DNA from: Bacilli bacterium
GTDB taxonomy: Bacteria; Bacillota_I; Bacilli_A; RF39; UBA660
NCBI GenBank assembly: GCA_017411235.1
Contig: JAFPMR010000173.1
Span: 1 to 10,370 of the forward strand
Reading direction: 5' to 3'
DNA length: 10,370 bases
This document shows positions 5,067 to 10,370 of this stretch, piece after piece; within the stretch, counting starts at the first letter, position 1, and each line of letters opens with the position of its first letter. The notes below the pieces were generated by a model. The model was not told the origin of the DNA and searched no databases. It saw only the letters and a list, made by a program, of their open reading frames with translations. Both the position numbers and the translations under genes were made by a program.

Positions 5067-6704
5067 ATGTGTAATATAAAAATTTTTAGTCTTGGTGGAC
5101 TAGATGAATTAGGCAAAAACTGCTATTGCATAGATATAGATAATGACTTGTTTGTATTTGATTGTGGTTTAAAATATGCTAATGAAAACCTTTATGGTAT
5201 TGATTACATAATCCCTGATTTCGAATACCTAAGAGAGAATAAAAATCGTATAAAAGGAGTTTTCTTAACTCATGGACATTATGAAAACATGGGAGCAACA
5301 GAAGACTTATTACTACAATTGCCAGATGTTAAAATCTATGCTACTAAATTTACTAAATTTATCTTATCAAATGATGGAATCGATCCTAAAAAGATAACTG
5401 AAATAGTTCCTTATAAAAAGATAAACTTTGGTGAAAATAGTATCTTCCCAATTAGTGTTAACCATTCAGCACCAGATGCTGTAATGTATGTATTAAATAC
5501 TAAAGATGGAGCAATAGTATATACAGGCGACTTCTTAGTAGATCCTAAGATGATGGGTAAATATGCCATGGATTTAGGTAAAATAGCATATGTAGGAAAA
5601 CAAGGTGTCCTTGCTATGCTATGTGAATCAGTATTTTCAGAGAAAGTAGGACATACATCTCCTCAGCATCGTTTAGTAGGTGTATTTAAAGATGCTATTA
5701 AAAGACATGAAAATAGAATGATGTTTGCAGTTCTTCCTACTCATATCTATACAATCCAAGAAATCTTTGATGCAGCAGCTAATACTCATCGTAAGATAGT
5801 AATTATGGGTAAGAATCTTCAAAACATTATTAGTTTTTCAAAAAAAGAAGGATACTTAAACTTCAATGAAAATGATTTAGGAGACTTATCTAATATTGAT
5901 GATCGTGATGCTATATTATTAATTCAAGATAGTAAAGAAAATCCATATGCTTCAATTAGCAAAATAATTAATGGTTATGATAAATTTATTCATTTAAAGA
6001 AAACAGATACAGTAGTATTTGCAGAACCTAAATATGATTCATCAGAAAAAACTTTAGTTAAAGTTCAAAACGACTTAGCTATTCATGGTTGTGACATTGT
6101 AACAATGCCTAAAGAAAAAACTATTTTACACCATGCTTCATCTGAAGACTTAATGATTATGATTAATTTAGTAAAACCAAAATATTATATACCTGTAAAA
6201 GGTGAATATCGTCATATGGTAAACAACGCTAATATAGCTAACTCATTAGATATACCAGCAGAAAATATCTTACTAAAACAAAATGGTGATATTATTGAAA
6301 TAATTGATGGTAAACTAAATCAAGATTGCTTTGATCATATCAAAGTTAATGATGTCCTAATAGATGGTAATTCAACAGAAGATGTTGGTGAACTAGTTAT
6401 AAAAGATCGTGAAATGTTATCTGAAAATGGTATTGTGTTAATTAGTGCAACAATATCTAAAAAAGAACACATCTTATTAGTAGGTCCGGAAGTAACAACA
6501 AGAGGATTTATCTATGTTAAAGATTCTGGTGAAATGATTGAAGAAATAAAAAGAATTTCTCAAGGTGTTATCGAGAGAAATATCATGGAAAGTTATATTG
6601 AATATAACAAGATTAAAAACGAAATAAGAGAAGAATTAGGTAGATACCTATATAGCGAAACCGAATGCAAACCAATGATCATTGCAGTAGTTCAAGAAGT
6701 TTAG
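5067..6704 (+). CDS. rnj: Ribonuclease J family protein with degenerate active site (J2-like)
   Basis: This 545-residue protein has the full RNase J layout: a metallo-beta-lactamase part (about 1-205), a beta-CASP domain (about 206-350), the returning beta-lactamase part (to about 430) and a C-terminal domain (about 430-545) with the GPEVTTRGFIY motif. RNase J degrades and matures mRNA in Firmicutes as 5'-3' exonuclease or endonuclease, often as a J1-J2 complex. Metal-site residues are incomplete. H69, H71, H133 (NHSAPD) and D155 (YTGD) remain, but HxHxDH is HGHYEN, the usual SGH loop after HAS is missing about four residues at 356-359, and the PxHGE histidine is Lys378. One metal site seems kept and the other lost, so activity is probably reduced, as known for RNase J2 proteins. 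The ribosome site (AAAAGAG) is weak and lies before seven T's. Its terminator includes the stop. Confidence 0.92.
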   Translation: MCNIKIFSLGGLDELGKNCYCIDIDNDLFVFDCGLKYANENLYGIDYIIPDFEYLRENKNRIKGVFLTHGHYENMGATEDLLLQLPDVKIYATKFTKFILSNDGIDPKKITEIVPYKKINFGENSIFPISVNHSAPDAVMYVLNTKDGAIVYTGDFLVDPKMMGKYAMDLGKIAYVGKQGVLAMLCESVFSEKVGHTSPQHRLVGVFKDAIKRHENRMMFAVLPTHIYTIQEIFDAAANTHRKIVIMGKNLQNIISFSKKEGYLNFNENDLGDLSNIDDRDAILLIQDSKENPYASISKIINGYDKFIHLKKTDTVVFAEPKYDSSEKTLVKVQNDLAIHGCDIVTMPKEKTILHHASSEDLMIMINLVKPKYYIPVKGEYRHMVNNANIANSLDIPAENILLKQNGDIIEIIDGKLNQDCFDHIKVNDVLIDGNSTEDVGELVIKDREMLSENGIVLISATISKKEHILLVGPEVTTRGFIYVKDSGEMIEEIKRISQGVIERNIMESYIEYNKIKNEIREELGRYLYSETECKPMIIAVVQEV

Positions 6705-6719
6705 AAATAAACTTCTTTT
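6694..6719 (+). terminator. Intrinsic terminator of the RNase J gene
   Basis: A perfect 10-bp stem (6694-6703 with 6708-6717) with a stable GAAA loop is followed by a short T run. The TAG stop (6702-6704) straddles the arm and the loop. Confidence 0.8.
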
Positions 6720-6722
6720 ATA

Positions 6723-6751
6723 TTGTTTCTCGTTCCAATATGCGTTATAAT
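6723..6751 (+). promoter_or_regulatory. Promoter of the 6780 gene
   Basis: TTGTTT (6723-6728), a 17-bp spacer and TATAAT (6746-6751) start four bases after the RNase J terminator. The position of these boxes rules out the longer reading from a TTG at 6723 as the protein start. Confidence 0.75.
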
Positions 6752-6779
6752 AATCGTAACAACGATAGGAGAGAGAAAA

Positions 6780-7304
6780 ATGTTTAAAGCAGTTCAAACT
6801 ACAGTTAAAAGTCGTATTATAACAGTAACTTCTCTATGCTTGATAGTATTATTAATGGGAATTTTCTTTGCATCACAATCATATTCCGTAGCAGTTGATG
6901 CAGTTAAAATAAATAAAGGTAATAACGTAGAAGAAAAATGGGAAATGGTATTAGATTCTTATAAAGAATCTGAAGGATCAGTTCAATCAACTTCTAACAA
7001 AGTATTATCTAATGTAGTTATTAATGAATTTACTCTAAATTCCCAAGAATACATTGAGTATACTGTAATGTTAGAAAATAAAGGTAATATGGATGCTTTA
7101 TTAAAGAACGTTTCTTTAGATGGTATCGACGAAAACGTTAATACTACTATTAAGGTTAATGCTGAAGCATATGATCCATCAACAGAAATAACTCTAGGAG
7201 CTAATAGTAAAAACTACGTAACTATTAGAGTAGAAGCAAAAGAAGAAAACATTGAACCTTTAGAATATCGACTAGTAACAGCATTTGATATTGTACAAAA
7301 ATAA
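6780..7304 (+). CDS. Small membrane-anchored or secreted beta-rich protein
   Basis: This 174-residue protein begins with a basic stretch (KAVQTTVKSR), a hydrophobic segment (about 13-32) and a small-residue zone (ASQSYSVAVDA, 31-41) that could be a signal-peptidase site or the outer end of an anchor. The remaining 130 residues look like an extracellular beta-sandwich. Alternating strands include NVVINEFTLNSQEYIEYTVMLENKGNMDALLKNVSL (78-113) and YVTIRVEAKE (146-155). The ENKGNMDALLKNV segment resembles the tails of camelysin/TasA-like and CARDB-type domains, where N-x-G-N precedes a strand, but I cannot assign a family. ATG 6780 has AGGAG (6767-6771) 8 nt upstream; an upstream TTG frame would run through the promoter. 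It is transcribed alone and converges on the HIT gene. Confidence 0.75.
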   Translation: MFKAVQTTVKSRIITVTSLCLIVLLMGIFFASQSYSVAVDAVKINKGNNVEEKWEMVLDSYKESEGSVQSTSNKVLSNVVINEFTLNSQEYIEYTVMLENKGNMDALLKNVSLDGIDENVNTTIKVNAEAYDPSTEITLGANSKNYVTIRVEAKEENIEPLEYRLVTAFDIVQK

Positions 7305-7326
7305 AAAGAAGATTTAATCTTCTTTT
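7304..7326. terminator. Shared bidirectional terminator
   Basis: AAAAGAAGATT (7304-7314) and AATCTTCTTTT (7316-7326) form an almost perfect palindrome with T-rich sequence on both sides. It serves the + gene ending at 7304 and the minus gene ending at 7314. Both TAA stops fall in or at the base of the hairpin, and only 9 bp separate the two genes. Confidence 0.8.
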
Positions 7327-7688
7327 ATTTTGTCATAAATTAGATCAGTATCTACTATTTCTTCTTCTCCTAATAAGTAATTAGGTAGTATATGCATATG
7401 ATAATGCTTAACTGCTTGAGATTCACCATAGTTAACTCCACAAGTAACACCTCTAGCGTCTAATTTATTCATTAATCTAACAACTAATTTCTTAGCTACT
7501 GTATTAACATTAATAATATCTTCATTACTCATTTCTGTTAAATCAGTAACATGTTTCTTTGGCATAACTAAAGTATGACCATTTACTTTAGGAGATACAT
7601 CCATAATTGCTATAACATTGTCATCTTCATAGACTTTCTTAGCAGGAATGTCTCCTTTAATAATTTTACAAAAAATACAATCGTTCAT
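7314..7688 (-). CDS. HIT-family nucleotide hydrolase/transferase
   Basis: This 124-residue protein belongs to the histidine-triad family, small cytoplasmic enzymes that cleave nucleoside phosphoramidates or related adenylated compounds. The triad reads H95-Y-H97-M-H99 (KHYHMHILP). The start MNDCIFCKIIKGDIPAKKVYED with C4 and C7 is typical of the zinc-containing HIT branch, and NGHTLVMPKKH (36-46) matches the strand and loop that hold the nucleotide. Two details differ from common Hint proteins. The segment before the triad, N86-Y-G-E-S-Q-A-V-K, is two residues shorter than N-x-G-x-x-A-G-Q-x-V-x-H, and the chain is shorter than the usual 135-145. The ribosome site AGGTG (7695-7699) lies 6 nt before ATG. 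It is divergent from the surface protein gene. Confidence 0.93.
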   Translation of the reverse strand: MNDCIFCKIIKGDIPAKKVYEDDNVIAIMDVSPKVNGHTLVMPKKHVTDLTEMSNEDIINVNTVAKKLVVRLMNKLDARGVTCGVNYGESQAVKHYHMHILPNYLLGEEEIVDTDLIYDKIKED

Positions 7689-7705
7689 TTAAATCACCTG
7701 CAATT

Positions 7706-7733
7706 ATTATAGCAAAGAAATAGTAAATGTGAA
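7706..7733 (-). promoter_or_regulatory. Promoter of the HIT gene
   Basis: On the minus strand TTCACA (7728-7733), a 16-bp spacer and TGC-TATAAT (-10 at 7706-7711) form an extended -10 promoter. Its -35 lies back to back with that of the divergent surface protein gene. Confidence 0.75.
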
Positions 7734-7744
7734 AGAATGATAGA

Positions 7745-7773
7745 TTGAATTATTAAAGCTAATATACTATAAT
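7745..7773 (+). promoter_or_regulatory. Promoter of the surface protein gene
   Basis: TTGAAT (7745-7750), a 17-bp spacer and TATAAT (7768-7773). The two divergent -35 boxes are only 11 bp apart, so the promoters could interfere or share a regulator. Confidence 0.8.
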
Positions 7774-7784
7774 TTATATAGAAT

Positions 7785-7791
7785 AAGGAGG
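7785..7791 (+). promoter_or_regulatory. Ribosome-binding site that decides the 7799 start
   Basis: AAGGAGG ends 7 nt before ATG 7799 and only 1 nt before an alternative in-frame ATG at 7793. The spacing picks 7799. Confidence 0.8.
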
Positions 7792-7798
7792 TATGACT

Positions 7799-9700
7799 AT
7801 GAGAAAAATAAAACTATTTATTTCTATGTTAATAATCATGTTTATACTTCCTGTAATAGTTAAAGCTTTTACATCACTTGAAATATCAACACCAAATCCT
7901 CCAGTAGGAACATCATTTTTCATTCAAATAAACTTAGATTATTTACGTAACGATGGATCAGATCCTGAAATCAAAGATTTCCACGTTGTGGTATCATACG
8001 ATCCAACTTACTTTGATTACGTTGATGTAACTTGGATGCAAGGTGTTTATGATATCAATGTAACAGAGGGAAAAATTTATATTGATAAAGATGATAACGG
8101 AAGATACTGGTCAGCAAAAGTATCTCCTGTAATGCTTAGATTTACTGTTAAAGAAGTAGGTATAACTGAGATGAGTGTAAATCGTAATGGTGATTCCCAT
8201 TATCGTAATGGTGATATCATTGCTCAATCATTCTCAGGTGTAACAATAAGTTCCGTAAAACCAAGTACTAATACCGAAATAGGAAGTATTGGTGTTGAAG
8301 GTTACAATATGGAGCCAACTTTCAAAAAATCTACAACTAATTACTATGTAACTGTTCCAGCAGACGTAACAAGTGTTAAAGTAATAGCAAAACCAATAGA
8401 TAAAAAACAAACTGTTATTGGCGGCGGAACAGTATACTTAAACTATGGTAAAAACGTTCATGAAATAGTCGTAAAAGCCCAAGATGGTTCAACTAGAACT
8501 TATACAATAACAATTACTAGAAAAGATAATCGAACCGGTGATACTACTTTAAAAAGTATAACCGTATCAGATACCTCGATTCATTATAAAGAAGGAGTAA
8601 CTGATTACTCAGCTACAGTTAGTAGAAGCGTAGATAATGTCTTAATATCTGCTAGAACTAACGATCCTAATGCAACAATGACCGGTACTGGAAGAAAAGC
8701 TCTAAAAATTGGTGAAAATCATTTCCAAATATATGTAACATCTTCCAATAATACTGAAACAGTTTATAACATCAACATTACACGTTCTACAGAAGAATTA
8801 GAAAGAATAATACAAAGTAGTAAACTAAAAACATTAAGAGTCAATAATTTAGGATTAGATCTATCTAATGAAAAAACTCTATTCCTAGTTGGTGTACGTA
8901 ACGATGTACATAACTTACCAATAGAAGCTGTTGGTGAAAGCCAAACAGCTACAATCGATATAACAGGTGATAAAGACCTAAAAGAAGGTATTAATGCTGT
9001 TAACATAGTAGTAAAAGAATTACTAGAAGAAGCAACTGAAACTACAGAAGAAAAAGCCTTAATTACAGAATATAAAGTTCTAGTATATCGTAATCCTGAC
9101 AATACTGAAGTAGTAAGTACTATAGACAAAGTAAACACTACTAAAAACCCGGTATTTGTCACATCACAAAATGCTAATCACAGAATACCTGCAGACACTG
9201 TTAAATACATAGCTAATAACAATAAAACTTTATACTATAATGTCGTAAATATTTATAATGGTTTATTGTATCAAGCAATTATTTCTAAAAACCTAAATGG
9301 TTTAGAAATAGATGCTTCATTTAAAGAAACTGAAGAAGGAAGTAATGATTACTATACATTACTACCAGAAGGAACAAAGATCCTTCTATATGTAGGAGAT
9401 ACCTATACTGATGAAACCAGTGTAAGAATCTATACATATTCTCAAGATAAAGGATATAAATTATTAACAGATGGATTAACCGTATTAAATGGTTATATCG
9501 AATTTACATTAAATGGTGATACTAATTACGTAATAACTTTAAATGAACTAATCAAAGAAAAAGGTCCTATAGATAGATTCTTTGATTCCTACGGAACTAT
9601 AATTGGAGTTACTGTATTTATAATAGTTATTGTTGTAATGTACTTTGTAATCTTAAATAAATATAAAGAGAAGAAAGCCAGTAAAGAACCATCATATTAG
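7799..9700 (+). CDS. Cell-surface protein: cohesin-like and cadherin-like domains, C-terminal anchor
   Basis: This 633-residue type I membrane protein starts with a signal peptide (1-23, cut probably after VKA). Residues about 26-150 resemble a cohesin-type beta-sandwich (FHVVVSYDPTYFDYVDV, a VMLRFTVKE strand). Then come two clear cadherin-like beta-sandwich repeats, about 158-241 and 248-330, with the family pattern L-x-S-I-x-V ... Y-x-x-x-V-x-x-x-V ... G-x-N-x-x-x-I-x-V ... Y-x-I-x-I-T-R. A third, more diverged one lies at about 341-432 with an acidic insert (ELLEEATETTEEKA). A further domain fills 433-585, then a membrane segment (about 598-619) and a basic tail (KYKEKKASKEPSY). There is no LPXTG, so anchoring is by the helix. 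Such domains usually mediate adhesion or carbohydrate or protein binding; the partner is unknown. It is transcribed alone. Confidence 0.85.
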   Translation: MRKIKLFISMLIIMFILPVIVKAFTSLEISTPNPPVGTSFFIQINLDYLRNDGSDPEIKDFHVVVSYDPTYFDYVDVTWMQGVYDINVTEGKIYIDKDDNGRYWSAKVSPVMLRFTVKEVGITEMSVNRNGDSHYRNGDIIAQSFSGVTISSVKPSTNTEIGSIGVEGYNMEPTFKKSTTNYYVTVPADVTSVKVIAKPIDKKQTVIGGGTVYLNYGKNVHEIVVKAQDGSTRTYTITITRKDNRTGDTTLKSITVSDTSIHYKEGVTDYSATVSRSVDNVLISARTNDPNATMTGTGRKALKIGENHFQIYVTSSNNTETVYNINITRSTEELERIIQSSKLKTLRVNNLGLDLSNEKTLFLVGVRNDVHNLPIEAVGESQTATIDITGDKDLKEGINAVNIVVKELLEEATETTEEKALITEYKVLVYRNPDNTEVVSTIDKVNTTKNPVFVTSQNANHRIPADTVKYIANNNKTLYYNVVNIYNGLLYQAIISKNLNGLEIDASFKETEEGSNDYYTLLPEGTKILLYVGDTYTDETSVRIYTYSQDKGYKLLTDGLTVLNGYIEFTLNGDTNYVITLNELIKEKGPIDRFFDSYGTIIGVTVFIIVIVVMYFVILNKYKEKKASKEPSY

Positions 9701-9713
9701 TGATGGTTTTTTT
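9687..9713 (+). terminator. Intrinsic terminator of the surface protein gene
   Basis: An 8-bp stem (AACCATCA 9687-9694 with TGATGGTT 9701-9708) carries the TAG stop (9698-9700) in its loop and ends in seven T's. Confidence 0.85.
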
Positions 9714-9732
9714 AATTAAAGTGTGCTATAAT
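9704..9732 (+). promoter_or_regulatory. Promoter of the rel gene
   Basis: TGC-TATAAT (9724-9732) is a strong extended -10. The hexamer 17 bp upstream is TGGTTT (9704-9709), inside the terminator's 3' arm, so the -35 is weak and shared with the hairpin. Confidence 0.7.
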
Positions 9733-9760
9733 TCATACATCCTATGCGTGAGGTGAGTCT

Positions 9761-10370
9761 ATGAAAATCGAAGACGTACTACAGGAAATAAAAAAGTATA
9801 ATCCTCAAGAAATAGGCAAGGTTAAAAAAGCTTATGAGCTAGCAGAAAAAGCTCATAAAGAACAAAAAAGAGAAAGTGGAGAACCATACATTATCCATCC
9901 TCTAAATGTTTGCATGAATCTTACCTTATTTAAAGCCGACGGAGCAACACTATGCGCCGGACTTTTGCATGACGTAGTAGAGGATACAAAATATACATTA
10001 GAAGATATAGAAAAAGAATTTGGTCCTGATGTAGCTCACCTAGTAGATGGAGTAACTAAAATTAGTAACTTACACTTTGATTCCAAAGAAGAAGCTACTA
10101 ATGCTAATATCAGAAGAATTATTAATAGTTTAAATGACGATGTAAGAATAATAATTATAAAACTATGTGATAGACTACATAACATGCAAACACTTCAATA
10201 TAAGTCTCCAGAGAAGCAAATAAGAAGTGCTAATGAAACATTAAACATCTTTGTACCATTAGCATACTTCATTGGAGCATTCCCTATGAAATGTCGTCTA
10301 GAAGATCTATGCTTACTATATCTAGACAAAGAATCATACGATGCTATTGAAGAAAAAATAAAACAAATAA
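9761..10370 (+). CDS. rel: Rel/SpoT (p)ppGpp synthetase/hydrolase (5' end, runs off the window)
   Basis: The first 203 residues of a RelA/SpoT homologue are visible, covering the N-terminal HD hydrolase domain that breaks down the alarmone (p)ppGpp. The synthetase and regulatory domains lie beyond the window. Matching motifs are EPYIIHPLNV (41-50), AGLLHDVVEDT with the HDxxED metal and catalytic set (H70, D71, E74, D75), LVDGVTKI (94-101), IIIKLCDRLHNMQTL (131-145), where the common form is KLADRLHNMRTL, and the start of the linker (FVPLAYFIGAFPMKCRLEDLCLLYL). H46 and D137 are also kept, so hydrolase activity is expected, unlike RelA proteins with a decayed HD site. The ribosome site AGGTG (9751-9755) lies 5 nt before the ATG. 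Confidence 0.95.
   Translation, partial: MKIEDVLQEIKKYNPQEIGKVKKAYELAEKAHKEQKRESGEPYIIHPLNVCMNLTLFKADGATLCAGLLHDVVEDTKYTLEDIEKEFGPDVAHLVDGVTKISNLHFDSKEEATNANIRRIINSLNDDVRIIIIKLCDRLHNMQTLQYKSPEKQIRSANETLNIFVPLAYFIGAFPMKCRLEDLCLLYLDKESYDAIEEKIKQI

Noticed and set aside
6723..6779. TTG start extending the 6780 protein by 19 residues
   Set aside because: The extension would lie on the -35, spacer and -10 of the gene's own promoter, and AGGAG fits ATG 6780.
7793..7798. Upstream ATG of the surface protein
   Set aside because: It is only 1 nt after AAGGAGG; ATG 7799 has the normal 7-nt spacing.
8764..9162. 132-codon open frame on the minus strand
   Set aside because: It lies wholly inside the surface protein gene, is Ser/Leu/Val-rich as expected for an antisense shadow, and has no ribosome site or promoter.
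1..10370. CRISPR array, tRNA, rRNA, insertion sequence or toxin-antitoxin pair
   Set aside because: No regular repeats, cloverleaf, transposase motif or terminal inverted repeats were seen; the gene content is ordinary chromosome.

Overview
The window is AT-rich (roughly 30% G+C by eye) and densely packed with genes on both strands. It reads as a low-GC Firmicute (Bacillota, Bacilli-like), possibly one of the uncultured gut lineages related to Mollicutes or Erysipelotrichia. The indicators are SufB, a ribonuclease J, a long Rel/SpoT protein, strong AGGAGG-type ribosome sites, extended -10 promoters and short U-tailed terminators. The seven tryptophans I located are all TGG, and TGA occurs only as one terminal stop, so the standard bacterial code (11) fits better than the Mycoplasma code. 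The lineage is an inference; the sequence does not fix it.

Layout. The window opens in the 3' end of sufB. Three separately transcribed + strand genes follow: a cytoplasmic alpha/beta-hydrolase (426-1460), a transglutaminase-like protein (1516-2448) and a single-pass membrane protein of unknown function (2501-3256). Next come a short single-stranded DNA-binding protein and a 32-residue membrane mini-protein that resembles DUF3789 (3441-3890), transcribed toward an unrecognised minus-strand gene (3917-4915). A divergent promoter region leads into a ribonuclease J homologue (5067-6704) that has lost several metal ligands, then a small membrane-anchored or secreted beta-rich protein (6780-7304). 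A HIT-family protein lies on the minus strand (7314-7688). A 633-residue surface protein with a cohesin-like and several cadherin-like domains follows (7799-9700), and the window ends inside a Rel/SpoT (p)ppGpp synthetase/hydrolase (9761 onward).

How it works together. Most genes are monocistronic, each with its own promoter and hairpin terminator. I see no single pathway: this looks like chromosomal core genes (Fe-S assembly, RNA decay, stringent response, DNA binding) mixed with lineage-specific surface and hypothetical genes. No mobile element, CRISPR array, tRNA or rRNA was seen, and no gene-free stretch exceeds 300 bases. The most interesting points are the degenerate active site of the RNase J homologue, the habit of placing the stop codon inside the terminator hairpin, terminators that run directly into the next promoter, and the unclassified proteins.
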